A DNA stretch of 64,000 bases from Erythrobacter sp. HL-111 (GTDB lineage Bacteria > Pseudomonadota > Alphaproteobacteria > Sphingomonadales > Sphingomonadaceae). Location: positions 2,294,001 through 2,358,000 of the forward strand of contig NZ_LT629743.1 of assembly GCF_900105095.1 (NCBI RefSeq), given 5' to 3'. Under the pieces are notes generated by a model. It did no database searches, had not been told where the DNA came from, and saw only the letters and a list, made by a program, of their open reading frames with translations. Of this stretch, positions 8,985 to 16,181 are shown piece after piece. A program made the translations under genes and the position numbers. Within the stretch, counting starts at the first letter, position 1. Each line of letters starts with the position of its first letter.

Positions 8985-9092
8985 CCCAAACAGATTGGCG
9001 CTGGAGAATGTCCGCAATCAGCGGGGAAAAATGAGCGCGGACGGCGGAAACACAAGGCATAGAAGCGAATGCAGCGCCAATCTCTATGATCC
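8985..9092. repeat. Left-end transposase-binding-like sites (L1 and L2)
   Basis: Site L1, near 8981-9006, contains CAGATTGGCGCTGGAG. Site L2 (9072-9092), in the opposite orientation, contains CAGCGCCAATCTCTATG. L2 matches the right-end site at 11803-11823 in 19 of 21 positions, and L1 matches the inverted right end in about 20 of 26. The shared core is GATTGGCG(C/T)T. Multiple sites in mixed orientation are typical of attL in Mu-like phages. Confidence 0.6.
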
Positions 9093-9158
9093 ACGTGTCC
9101 GCAATCAAAAACCGCAGAAATCCCCGAGTCTCGGAGCATTGCGGACATTTTGCGGACA
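9009..9158. repeat. Four copies of a TGTCCGCAA motif left of the repressor gene
   Basis: TGTCCGCAATCA occurs at 9009-9020 and 9096-9107, and the inverted form TTGCGGACA at 9139-9147 and 9150-9158. Two are direct and two inverted, all between the left end and the stop of the repressor gene. They could be repressor operators, transposase sites or an enhancer of a Mu-like element. No coding region lies between 8741 and 9159. Confidence 0.55.
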
Positions 9159-9575
9159 TTATGGCGTGAGGCGTTCCCGCAACGCCTCCTGGTGCTCCTG
9201 TGCCATGAGTTCCCGCACCAACCCCTCATAGTCATAATATAGCTTCAGGGGACGATCGCCGAGCACTTCGACGATGTAGCTTGCAGCGCGCAATAACCGA
9301 TCCTCGATTTGAGCGGCCCGCGCGTGGGGCTCCAGCATAGGCCAATCGAGCTGCGATCGCTCTAGGACGGCGATTGCGGCCATGTGAATGTAATAACCGT
9401 CCCCTTCACCGAAAATGCGCCGCCGAGCAGCGAGAGAATCCGCCTCGATCGAATGAAGCTGCATGAGGAAGTCCCAGTGCCTGGGGACTGCCCCTCTTCT
9501 CCGCCACTGCGAAATCGTCGATCGGCTCAGGCCCAGCTTGTTCGCGAGCTGCTGATCCGTCCGGCACCGGAGCAA
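9159..9575 (-). CDS. CI-like phage repressor
   Basis: A 138-residue protein opening with a helix-turn-helix of the phage CI repressor type ([20 protein letters not shown], about residues 6-25), followed by a helical domain without a recognisable LexA-type peptidase motif. It is transcribed toward the left end, divergently from a Ner-like gene 38 bp away, which is the Mu c/ner layout. The start is a TTG and no better in-frame start is seen. It may be somewhat longer upstream, since the frame stays open (VTVDDLVS before it). Lower GC than the flanks agrees with phage origin. Confidence 0.7.
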   Translation of the reverse strand: MLRCRTDQQLANKLGLSRSTISQWRRRGAVPRHWDFLMQLHSIEADSLAARRRIFGEGDGYYIHMAAIAVLERSQLDWPMLEPHARAAQIEDRLLRAASYIVEVLGDRPLKLYYDYEGLVRELMAQEHQEALRERLTP

Positions 9576-9613
9576 GGAAACGAGATCATCGACGGTTACA
9601 GAAGAGCTTCCAT

Positions 9614-9832
9614 ATGGACCCTTGCAAATCCGAACTTGAGGGCAGCGATAGCCTACTTCGCAAGGTGAGGGGAGATTTCATTCGCCAGGGCACGACGCTG
9701 GCCGAATGGTGCCGCTCCAATAACCTCGATCCGGCCAACGCCCATCGCATCCTCAGGGGCCAGCGCAACGGCCCCCTCGCCCGCAAAAAGCGCATGGAAA
9801 TCGCGCGCGCGTCGGGCTCACACCGCTCATGA
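9614..9832 (+). CDS. Ner-like small DNA-binding protein
   Basis: A 72-residue basic protein with a helix-turn-helix-like core (TLAEWCRSNNLDPANAHRIL, about residues 28-47) and a basic tail (LARKKRMEIARAS). Position and size fit Mu Ner, the early negative regulator that represses the repressor and early promoters. It overlaps the next gene, the MuA N-terminus, by 4 bp (ATGA). Assignment rests on gene order and the visible helix-turn-helix. Confidence 0.6.
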   Translation: MDPCKSELEGSDSLLRKVRGDFIRQGTTLAEWCRSNNLDPANAHRILRGQRNGPLARKKRMEIARASGSHRS

Positions 9833-10113
9833 GTCGCTGGCTCTCCTCGCTCGAATTCGCTGATGCGGCTGGCATCACCGATCGGCAAGCGCGCCGGGTG
9901 TTGAAGGGTTTCGCAGAGCGCAGGCCATGGCAGGGGGCAAGGGGCAAGGTCCGGAAGGTGAAGGGAAGGGGAGGCCGCTCAGGCACTCGCTATGAGGTCC
10001 TTCTTTCGAGCCTTCCAGAGGCCTTTCAAAGCCGCCTCAATGGTCTCTCAGGAGGCGAAGGCTGTGGAACGGCGTGCAAAAGGGACCCCGTTAGCGGGGT
10101 GATCGGCGTCTAA
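9829..10113 (+). pseudogene. MuA-type transposase, N-terminal fragment truncated by an IS
   Basis: Residues 1-78 resemble the N-terminal DNA-binding domain of Mu transposases (WLSSLEFADAAGITDRQARRV, then a basic region and GTRYEVLLSSLPEAFQSRL). After residue 78 the reading frame enters the IS left end (10063) and stops at 10113, so the integrase core and MuB-contact tail are gone. The fragment could at most bind end sites. It starts inside the stop of the Ner-like gene, as in an early operon. Confidence 0.7.
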
Positions 10114-11079
10114 AAGGGACCCCTCATTCTGATGGTGTAGCAGGCTGCCTGGTTTTCCAGGTGGTGAGATCGGGATGTTGGTTGTGGAGACGGTTGTTCG
10201 GATTCGGCGGGAGCACGCGGGCGGGAAGGCGATCAAGGCGATTGCGCGGGATCTGCGGTTGTCGCGCAAGGTGGTGCGCAAGGCGATCCGAGCGCCGGAA
10301 GGCGCATTTGATTATCGCCGCACGGTTCAGCCGCTGCCCCGGCTTGGACCGTTTCAGGAGCGGCTCGACGTGCTGCTGACGGAGAACGAGGCCCGGCCCC
10401 GGCGCGATCGGCTGCGCATGACCCGGATCCATGATCTGCTTTGCCGTGAGGGGTTCGAAGGTTCTTACGACGCGGTCCGACGTTACGCCCGGCGCTGGAC
10501 GGAAGCGCGGCGCAAGGATGCGGGTGATGGGGCGCCTGCCTTCATCCCGCTCATGTTCAAGCCTGGCGAGGCCTACCAGTTCGACTGGAGCCACGAGGAT
10601 GTGGAGATCGCGGGCAAGCCGATGCGGGTGAAGGTGGCGCAGATGCGGCTGTGCGCGTCGCGCGCGGTCTACGTCAGGGCCTATCCGCGCGAGACGCAGG
10701 AGATGGTGTTCGACGCCCATGCGCGGGGCTTTGCCTTCTTCGGCGGCGTGCCCCTGCGCGGCATCTACGATAACATGAAGACCGCGGTTACCACCGTGTT
10801 CGTCGGCAAGGAGCGGGTGTTCAACCGCCGCTTTCTGGTCATGGCCGATCATTACATGGTCGAGCCCACGGCCTGCTCCCCGGCGGCGGGGTGGGAGAAG
10901 GGTCAGGTTGAACACCAAGTTCAGACCATCCGAGGCCGCTTCTTCCAGCCTCGCCTGCGCTTTGCCAGCATCGAGGAGCTCAACGGGTGGCTGGAAGCTG
11001 AGTGCCTGAGATGGGCCGCAACCGCAGAGGGGTCCCTTTTGCGCGCCGATAGGGGGTCCCGATTGAACGCCGATTGACA
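10063..11079. mobile_element. Internally deleted IS21-family element with both ends
   Basis: The left end begins TGTGGAACGGCGTGCAAAAG and the inverted right end reads TGTCAATCGGCGTTCAATCG. They match through a GGGACCCC that follows, and a second GGGACCCC copy lies inside each end, the multiple terminal repeats typical of IS21. The 1,017-bp element holds only a truncated istA and no istB, although full members are about 2-2.5 kb. No matching target duplication flanks it (left AAGGC, right CCTCA), pointing to an adjacent deletion or recombination. Confidence 0.8.
10175..11077 (+). pseudogene. istA: IS21-family transposase IstA, C-terminally truncated
   Basis: The 300 codons keep the N-terminal helix-turn-helix (KAIKAIARDLRLSRKVVRKA) and the catalytic DDE residues: Asp in YQFDWSHEDV, Asp in RGIYDNMKTAV and Glu in GWEKGQVEHQV. 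Shortly after NGWLEAECLRWA the frame runs into the right terminal repeat and stops at 11077. About 200 C-terminal residues are missing against the usual 500, together with the whole istB helper gene. It should not transpose alone but might be moved by a complete relative. Confidence 0.8.
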
Positions 11080-11263
11080 CCTCAGGTTCCCGGATTGCTG
11101 GCACGACGATCCCGTAAGGGAGGCGATTATCCGCCTTCACCGCAAGCGAACGATTGACCAGGCCGTAGCCGAGCTGCGGGCTCAATTCGGTCCCGATCGA
11201 ACCCCCAGCCGTAGCGCCCTCCACCGCATTTGGCAGAAACTCGATCGCGGGCCGCTCGAATAG
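11078..11263 (+). pseudogene. C-terminal fragment of a phage gene with a helix-turn-helix
   Basis: Directly right of the IS an open frame without a start codon encodes about 60 residues (VREAIIRLHRKRTIDQAVAEL, then RTPSRSALHRIWQKLDRG) ending at TAG 11261. The pattern of a helical repeat plus SRSALHR recalls the DUF3486/Mu gp27 family of small phage proteins, but the match is by eye. The 5' part was lost in the event that joined it to the IS. Confidence 0.45.
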
Positions 11264-11295
11264 CTCGCGATCGTCACGAAGGATCACACCCAGCG

Positions 11296-11718
11296 ATGTC
11301 CAGCAGCCTCAAATGGAACGGCGACGCGATCACGAAGAAGATGCGCGCGGCAGTCAAAGAGGGCATGAACGCGACGATGGCGGATTGCGTCGTCCATGCG
11401 AAGAATAACCACACGTGGAAGAACGATCAGCACACCCTCGAACCCTCGATAGCGGTCGCCGAGTATGCTCATGATGTGCCGGGCGGCGCGAAGGGAGTGT
11501 GGGGCTCGCAGGATGTCGAATATGCGCTCATTCACGAGCTGGGCGGCGTCATCGTGCCGGTCCGGGCGAAGGCCCTGGCAATCCCCCAGCCGGACGGCAG
11601 TGTGCGGATGGTGCAATCCGTGACGATCCCTGCGAGGCCCTACCTCAGACCCGCCGCCGATGCTCAATATCCGAACCTCGTGAAGAACATTCGAAAGGCC
11701 TTCGAACAGCGTTCATGA
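11296..11718 (+). CDS. Phage virion/tail protein, HK97 gp10-like or Mu G-like
   Basis: A 140-residue protein with a helical N-terminus (ITKKMRAAVKEGMNATMADC), a central part with YALIHELGGVIVP, and a C-terminal IPARPYLRPAADAQY motif. The RPYLRPA ending is characteristic of head-tail joining or virion morphogenesis proteins of the HK97-gp10/Mu G type, which act at the neck or tail tube. It is the last intact phage gene before the right end. An upstream in-frame ATG at 11230 overlaps the preceding fragment and is less likely. Confidence 0.65.
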   Translation: MSSSLKWNGDAITKKMRAAVKEGMNATMADCVVHAKNNHTWKNDQHTLEPSIAVAEYAHDVPGGAKGVWGSQDVEYALIHELGGVIVPVRAKALAIPQPDGSVRMVQSVTIPARPYLRPAADAQYPNLVKNIRKAFEQRS

Positions 11719-11737
11719 GGCTTTGATCAGGGTCAAG

Positions 11738-11832
11738 TTCGAACGCCAATCCGACCGCGAAATTCCGGGCAAACCCGGACAATCCCGGTATTCAGCCTCC
11801 TTCAACGCCAATCTCTATGGTCCTCTCTACCG
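11738..11832. repeat. Right-end transposase-binding-like sites (R2 and R1)
   Basis: R1 is CAACGCCAATCTCTATGGTC plus one base (11803-11823); R2 near 11738-11752 is GAACGCCAATCCGACC. Both carry the inverted form of the GATTGGCG core found at the left end. R1 and the left-end L2 copy are 19/21 identical. Beyond 11832 the sequence returns to host-like composition up to cutA, with nothing else recognised in 11833-11938. Confidence 0.6.
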
Positions 11833-11938
11833 CGTTCCATCCGCCAGGTTTCGGGCGCGCGGCGGGTGTCCCTTGCCGTCCTTGCCCGGCATGATCGGCC
11901 ACTTCCCTGCGGCCGGGCGCCGTTCCTCGACGCGGCGT

Positions 11939-12259
11939 CTAGCCCGACGCGACGGTCGCACCCAGCCAGTCCAGCGTCGCCGGATGGCCCGCATCGCAGT
12001 GCCACCCGAGGATCGCCGGCGTATCATAGGGATGGAGTTCGGCCAGACGCTCGATCAGCGCGGGGAGCGCGGCCGCGGTCGTCTTGAACAGCACGCCGAC
12101 CTCTTCCTCGCTCGCGCGCGCGCCCTGCCATTCGAAGACCGATTCGACCGCGCCGAGGATGTTGGCGCAGGCGATCCGTCTTTCGGCGAGCAGCGTGCCC
12201 GCGATCGCGCGCGCGCTGTCGCGGTCGGGGAAGGGCGCGTAGGCGAGCGCCGCGGTCAT
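11939..12259 (-). CDS. cutA: CutA family divalent-cation tolerance protein
   Basis: Small trimeric cytosolic protein linked to copper tolerance, with an unclear biochemical role. The 106-residue product has the family path: an opening beta strand (ALAYAPFPDRDSARAIAGTL), RRIACANILGAVESVFEWQG, EEEVGVLFKT and LHPYDTPAILGW. The ATG overlaps the upstream ctaA stop by 4 bp (ATGA), so the two are one transcript. The prophage remnant sits 100 bp downstream of its stop. Confidence 0.92.
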   Translation of the reverse strand: MTAALAYAPFPDRDSARAIAGTLLAERRIACANILGAVESVFEWQGARASEEEVGVLFKTTAAALPALIERLAELHPYDTPAILGWHCDAGHPATLDWLGATVASG

Positions 12260-13353
12260 GCGGCAGCGGCGGACCGGCGCCGCGCGATCCCGTCGACGTG
12301 CATCGCCCAGACCGTCGCGGCGACCGTCAGCGCGCCGACCAGCTGGTGCGCCGCGGCGACCCAGAGCGAAACCTCGGTCATGACGGTCGCGATGCCGAGC
12401 AGCACCATGGTCCCGAAGGCCGTGTGGACCGCGAGCGAGGCGCGCCGGTCGGCCTTGCGCACCCGCCGGGCGAGCCAGACGAGCGCGGCGACCGCGACCC
12501 ACGCCCACCAGCGGTGCAGCCATTGCAGCAGGAAGGGATCGTGCGTCAGCGTCCAGACCACGCCCGAGGACCAGTCGATCGCGGGCACCAGCCGTCCGTT
12601 CATCAGCGGCCAGTCATAGGCGGCATGGCCCGCGTTGAGCCCGGCGACCCACGCGCCGAGCAGCAATTGCACGAACAGCACGAACGCGACCAGCGCGCTC
12701 CCGCCGGTCAGCGGGGCGGGCCGCGCCGCGGGGTCGCGCGCCAGCCGCCGCATGTCGAGCGCGGTCCACACCAGCCCGGCGAGCAGCGCGAGCGCGGTCA
12801 GAAGGTGGAGCGAGAGGCGGAAATGGCTCACGTCGGTCATGTTGCCGACAAGGCCCGACTGCACCATCAGCCAGCCGAACAACCCCTGCAGCCCGCCCAG
12901 CGCGAGCAGTCCGACGAGCCGCGGCTTGAACCCTCCGGGAATCGCGCCCTTCACCCAGAACCACGCGAGGCCGAGCGCATAGACGGCCCCCACGGCCCGC
13001 GCGAGCAGGCGGTGGAACCATTCCCAGAAGAAGATGAACTTGAAGTCGGCGAGGCTCATCCCGCCGACGCTCGCTTCGAGCCGGTATTCGGGAGTCGCGC
13101 GGTATTTCGCGAACTCGGCCTCCCACTGCGCTTCGGTCAGCGGGGGAAGCACGCCCGAGGCGACGTTCCATTCGGTGATCGAGAGCCCGCTTTCGGTCAG
13201 CCGGGTGATGCCCCCGACGAGCACGATGCACACGACGAAACCCGCCGTGACGAACAGCCAGCGCGCGATCGCGAGCGGGCGGGCGCGCGCCCCGTCGGCC
13301 GGGGGGGCGCCGGCCGGGCGGGCGCTGTCGGGGGTGGGCGCAAGCGTTGCCAT
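12256..13353 (-). CDS. ctaA: Heme A synthase (COX15/CtaA)
   Basis: Converts heme O to heme A for aa3-type cytochrome oxidases; integral inner-membrane enzyme. The 365-residue protein has eight predicted helices in two four-helix halves and the conserved heme-ligand histidines in context (WEWFHRLLAR, SHFRLSLHL, WLHRWWAW, AAHQLVGAL) plus GGITRLTESGLSITEW near the N-terminus. The ATG at 13353 is preferred to an upstream in-frame start at 13434, which adds an Arg/Gly-rich, non-hydrophobic leader. It precedes cutA with a 4-bp overlap. Confidence 0.96.
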   Translation of the reverse strand: MATLAPTPDSARPAGAPPADGARARPLAIARWLFVTAGFVVCIVLVGGITRLTESGLSITEWNVASGVLPPLTEAQWEAEFAKYRATPEYRLEASVGGMSLADFKFIFFWEWFHRLLARAVGAVYALGLAWFWVKGAIPGGFKPRLVGLLALGGLQGLFGWLMVQSGLVGNMTDVSHFRLSLHLLTALALLAGLVWTALDMRRLARDPAARPAPLTGGSALVAFVLFVQLLLGAWVAGLNAGHAAYDWPLMNGRLVPAIDWSSGVVWTLTHDPFLLQWLHRWWAWVAVAALVWLARRVRKADRRASLAVHTAFGTMVLLGIATVMTEVSLWVAAAHQLVGALTVAATVWAMHVDGIARRRSAAAA

Positions 13354-13479
13354 GATCGCGCGCGTAGATGTGCCGCGCCCGCCGATTGTGCAAGCCCGTT
13401 TGCCGCAAGCCAGGATGCGCCCCCCGCAAAGCACGGTGCCGCGCGCGGCCGCGCGCCGGGGAACGGAAAGCCTTGCACA

Positions 13480-13496
13480 ATGTTACCCTGTCACAT
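13480..13496. promoter_or_regulatory. Imperfect inverted repeat upstream of the MerC-like gene
   Basis: ATGTTAC (13480-13486) and GTCACAT (13490-13496) pair in 6 of 7 positions around CCT, 33 bp before the MerC-like ATG. The position suits an operator. A metal-sensing Fur/Zur-type regulator would fit a MerC-family target but the match is not specific. Confidence 0.3.
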
Positions 13497-13528
13497 ATGC
13501 GGACCGCCACCGACAGGACGCAGGACCG

Positions 13529-13939
13529 ATGACACGCCACGCCCCTTCCGCGACCCGGGCTTCGCCCCGTTCGCCCTTTCGCCGCCGGCTCGACCAGTTC
13601 GGGATCGGGCTTGCCGGGCTGTGCATGGTGCACTGCATCGCCACGCTCGCGATCGTCTCGGCGATGGGTCTGGGCGGGCATTTCCTGTTCGAACCGGCGG
13701 TGCACCGCGTCGGGCTCGCGCTGGCGCTGGTCGTGGCCGCGGTCACGATCGCCTGGGGCGCGATTCGCCACCGCCATGCCGCGCCCTTCGTCACCGCGAT
13801 GACGGGGCTTTCCTTCATGGGCGGCGCGCTGGCGGTGCCGCATGGCGAGAGGGAGGCGATCCTCACCCTCATCGGGGTCGTGCTGGTTTCGGCCGGGCAC
13901 CTCATGAACCTGCAGGCCTCCCGCCACTCCTGCTGCTGA
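13529..13939 (+). CDS. MerC domain membrane protein
   Basis: MerC family members are four-helix inner-membrane proteins first known for mercury uptake; many sphingomonad copies are chromosomal and of unclear metal use. The 136-residue product has the signature GLAGLCMVHCIATLAIV (about residues 28-44), a Cys/His-containing first helix, three more helices, and a Cys-rich end (RHSCC). No mercury reductase or MerR lies nearby, so a role in another metal or in heme/copper handling beside ctaA is possible but unproven. Confidence 0.75.
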   Translation: MTRHAPSATRASPRSPFRRRLDQFGIGLAGLCMVHCIATLAIVSAMGLGGHFLFEPAVHRVGLALALVVAAVTIAWGAIRHRHAAPFVTAMTGLSFMGGALAVPHGEREAILTLIGVVLVSAGHLMNLQASRHSCC

Positions 13940-13990
13940 CGGGCCAACGCGGGAGTTGCGCCTCGCCCCGCGCGCCCTATGTCGGCAGCC

Positions 13991-14995
13991 ATGACCCGGA
14001 CGACCACCCTCAAGAGCATCACCCTCAACGGCGACCCGCGCCGCACGCCCGCCGCGACCATCGCCGATCTCGTGCGCGAACTGGGCCTCGTGCCCGAAAA
14101 GGTCGCGGTCGAGCGCAACGGCGAGATCGTCCCGCGCTCGACGCTGGGCGAGGCGGTGCTGGTCGAGGGGGACAGCCTCGAGATCGTCCATTTCGTCGGC
14201 GGCGGGGATCACCATGGGGCGGACCGGGCGGACACCTGGACCGTCGCGGGGCGCACCTTCACCTCGCGGCTCATCGTCGGGACCGGCAAGTACAGGGATT
14301 TCGAACAGAACGCCGCCGCCGTCGCGGCGAGCGGGGCCGAAATCGTCACGGTCGCGGTGCGCCGGGTCAACGTCACCGATCCCGCGGCGCCGATGCTGAC
14401 CGATTTCATCGACCCCGGAAAGATCACCTATCTCCCCAACACCGCAGGCTGCTTCACCGCCGAGGAAGCGATCCGCACCCTGCGCCTGGCGCGGGAGGCG
14501 GGGGGCTGGGATCTCGTCAAGCTCGAGGTGCTGGGCGAGGCCAAGACGCTCTATCCCGACATGCGCGAGACGTTGCGCGCGACCGAGGTGCTGGCGAAGG
14601 AAGGCTTCGCCCCGATGGTCTACTGCGTCGACGACCCGATCGCGGCAAGGCAGCTGGAGGACGCGGGCGCGGTCGCGATCATGCCGCTGGGCGCGCCGAT
14701 CGGGTCGGGGCTCGGCATCCAGAACCAGGTCACGATCCGTCTCATCGTCGAGGGCGCGAAGGTTCCCGTGCTGGTCGATGCGGGCGTCGGCACGGCCTCG
14801 GACGCGGCGGTCGGCATGGAGCTGGGCTGCGACGGCATCCTGATGAACACCGCCATCGCCGAGGCCAAGGACCCGGTCCGCATGGCCCGCGCGATGAAGC
14901 TCGCGGTCGAGGCCGGGCGCGAGGCCTATCTCGCCGGACGCATGGGCCGCCGCCGCTATGCCGATCCCTCCAGCCCGCTCGCCGGACTGATCTGA
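13991..14995 (+). CDS. thiG: ThiS-ThiG fusion: sulfur carrier fused to thiazole synthase
   Basis: Makes the thiazole phosphate of thiamine from DXP, dehydroglycine and sulfur carried by ThiS. Residues 1-66 are a ubiquitin-like ThiS domain ([20 protein letters not shown], ending [12 protein letters not shown]). Residues from about 80 on are ThiG ([42 protein letters not shown] with the Schiff-base Lys at about 177, [26 protein letters not shown]). A free C-terminal GG, needed for thiocarboxylate formation, is absent because the GG is internal. Cleavage, or another carrier, would be needed. The ATG at 13991 is favoured over 13979. Confidence 0.93.
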   Translation: MTRTTTLKSITLNGDPRRTPAATIADLVRELGLVPEKVAVERNGEIVPRSTLGEAVLVEGDSLEIVHFVGGGDHHGADRADTWTVAGRTFTSRLIVGTGKYRDFEQNAAAVAASGAEIVTVAVRRVNVTDPAAPMLTDFIDPGKITYLPNTAGCFTAEEAIRTLRLAREAGGWDLVKLEVLGEAKTLYPDMRETLRATEVLAKEGFAPMVYCVDDPIAARQLEDAGAVAIMPLGAPIGSGLGIQNQVTIRLIVEGAKVPVLVDAGVGTASDAAVGMELGCDGILMNTAIAEAKDPVRMARAMKLAVEAGREAYLAGRMGRRRYADPSSPLAGLI

Positions 14996-15123
14996 CCTTC
15001 GCGCGCGGCTGCGCTGTCCCCCTCGGGCGGAGGCGGCGGCGCGTCGAATCCCGGAGGCGCAGGGCTAACGCATAATTTACCACGTTGCGCGATATTCTCC
15101 CCACCAGACGGGAGACCCCGATC

Positions 15124-15654
15124 GTGACACTTGCCAGCACCAACACGCTCGCCATCGGCGAGATGCGCGAATTCGCCGGATTCGCCCCGCGCGAGCAGGC
15201 CTATATCAAGCGCAGCCTCGATGTCGGCCTTGCCCGGTGCGACGCCTTCCGCCTGTGGGGGCTGACCGAGGCCGACTGCCGCGCGATCCGGCGGCAATAT
15301 GTCGCCTATCAGGACCTGAAGGCCCTGCGCGCGATGCTGCCCGAGGCGGGCAGCCCCGGCGCGGTCGAACGGTTCATCGGCAAGCTGGTGCGGATCGCCG
15401 CGTTCGATCTCGGCCAGGACCGGATCGAGAGCTTCTCGGCCTTCCGTTTCCTTTACGAACGCCTCGTCGGCGCGGACATCCGGCCCTTCCTCCCTTCCGC
15501 CTTCTGCGCCGCGGCGGCCCTCCCCCAGATCCGCCCCGAGCGGCGCAAGGTCCTGCTCCAATCCCTTTCCGAAGCCGCCGCCACCGCGCCCGGCTGGTCG
15601 AAGGCCGAGCCACGATTCTTCCCGGAGCATGTCGGGGAGGCCGAAGCAGCCTGA
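15124..15654 (+). CDS. Uncharacterised protein
   Basis: A 176-residue, soluble, helix-rich protein (REFAGFAPREQAYIKRSLDV near the start, then CRAIRRQYVAYQDLK and FDLGQDRIESFSAFRFL). No signal peptide, catalytic motif or known domain is seen. The GTG at 15124 is preceded by GGGAGA at 8 nt and is preferred; an ATG-type start at 15085 is possible. Composition matches its neighbours. It lies 129 bp after thiSG and may be transcribed with it, but there is no functional link. Confidence 0.6.
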   Translation: MTLASTNTLAIGEMREFAGFAPREQAYIKRSLDVGLARCDAFRLWGLTEADCRAIRRQYVAYQDLKALRAMLPEAGSPGAVERFIGKLVRIAAFDLGQDRIESFSAFRFLYERLVGADIRPFLPSAFCAAAALPQIRPERRKVLLQSLSEAAATAPGWSKAEPRFFPEHVGEAEAA

Positions 15655-15685
15655 CCCTGCGCCAGCGCGCCGCCGAAGACCCCCC

Positions 15686-15730
15686 GTAACGGACCGGCGC
15701 GTGACGGGTCGGAGCGTGACGGACCGGGGC
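15686..15730. repeat. Three tandem 15-bp repeats
   Basis: Copies at 15686-15700, 15701-15715 and 15716-15730 follow the consensus GT(A/G)ACGG(A/G)(C/T)CGG(C/A/G)GC. They lie between the uncharacterised gene and the cytochrome c gene, about 80 bp before the latter's start. They might form a binding-site array or be a simple duplication product. Confidence 0.6.
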
Positions 15731-15811
15731 CTGGCGGGGGCGGCGCGAACGGCGACAGGCTTGTGCCCGACCGCGGGCTTGGGCTAATCGCCCGGCACGG
15801 GAGGACCTATC

Positions 15812-16159
15812 GTGACCAAGCAGCTGTTCATCCTTGCAGGCGCGCTCGCCCTTGCGGCCGGCGCGGCCGGGGCGACCGATCGCGATTCCGGCGCGCTTTC
15901 CGAAAGCGCCGCCGAAGGGCGGGATTTCGCGCAGGCGAACTGCGCCGGCTGCCATGCACTCGATGACGGCGTTTCGCCCAGCCCCAACGCGCCGACCCTG
16001 CGCCGGGTGGCCAAGCGCCTGCCGGAATGGGTCGTCGAAGGCTCGCTCGAACGCGGGGTGAAGCTCGGCCACACCTCCGAAATGCCGGTCTTCGTGTTCG
16101 AGGAAGGCGACGTCGAGAACCTGCTCGCCTATCTCGAGGCGCTGAGGGCGCGGGACTGA
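15812..16159 (+). CDS. Small periplasmic c-type cytochrome
   Basis: A 115-residue protein with a signal peptide (KQLFILAGALALAAGAAG) and one heme-attachment motif CAGCH (about residues 44-48), with the likely Met axial ligand in TSEMPVF. The GTG start is supported by GAGG 8 nt upstream. It is shaped like a class I monoheme cytochrome and would carry electrons in the periplasm. No oxidase or dehydrogenase gene is next to it; the convergent neighbour is an acyl-CoA ligase. Confidence 0.9.
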   Translation: MTKQLFILAGALALAAGAAGATDRDSGALSESAAEGRDFAQANCAGCHALDDGVSPSPNAPTLRRVAKRLPEWVVEGSLERGVKLGHTSEMPVFVFEEGDVENLLAYLEALRARD

Positions 16160-16181
16160 CCGGCAGGACGCCGCCGCCGCG

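Larger units (their letters stand above)
8974..11832. mobile_element. Remnant of a Mu-like transposable prophage
   Basis: Between rplM and cutA lies a lower-GC block with a Mu-type gene order: leftward CI-like repressor, divergent Ner-like protein, MuA N-terminus, then virion genes. Its ends are inverted repeats sharing a GATTGGCG core (CAGATTGGCGCTG near 8991; inverted copy at 11803-11823), as expected for transposase-binding ends. Most of the phage is deleted, with an IS21-family derivative at the deletion point. Exact ends are uncertain: a TG at 8974 is a plausible left terminus, but the matching right end does not read CA and no 5-bp target duplication was found. Confidence 0.75.

Noticed and set aside
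10058..11084. Target-site duplication of the IS21-family element
   Set aside because: The five bases on the two sides (AAGGC and CCTCA) do not match, and neighbouring positions were checked without finding a pair.
9072..11823. Reading the 21-bp repeats at 9072-9092 and 11803-11823 as attL/attR of an integrase-type phage
   Set aside because: There is no integrase, and the same core appears in inverted orientation at 8991 and again at 11741, so transposase-binding sites of a Mu-like element explain them better.
13940..13990. TPP riboswitch before the thiSG fusion
   Set aside because: No THI-box signature (CTGAGA or ACCTGA with the paired arms) was found in the short leader.
12298..15075. A 925-codon plus-strand open frame over ctaA and the thiSG region
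   Set aside because: It is antisense to ctaA and out of frame with the thiSG fusion; its composition is that of a GC-skew artefact.
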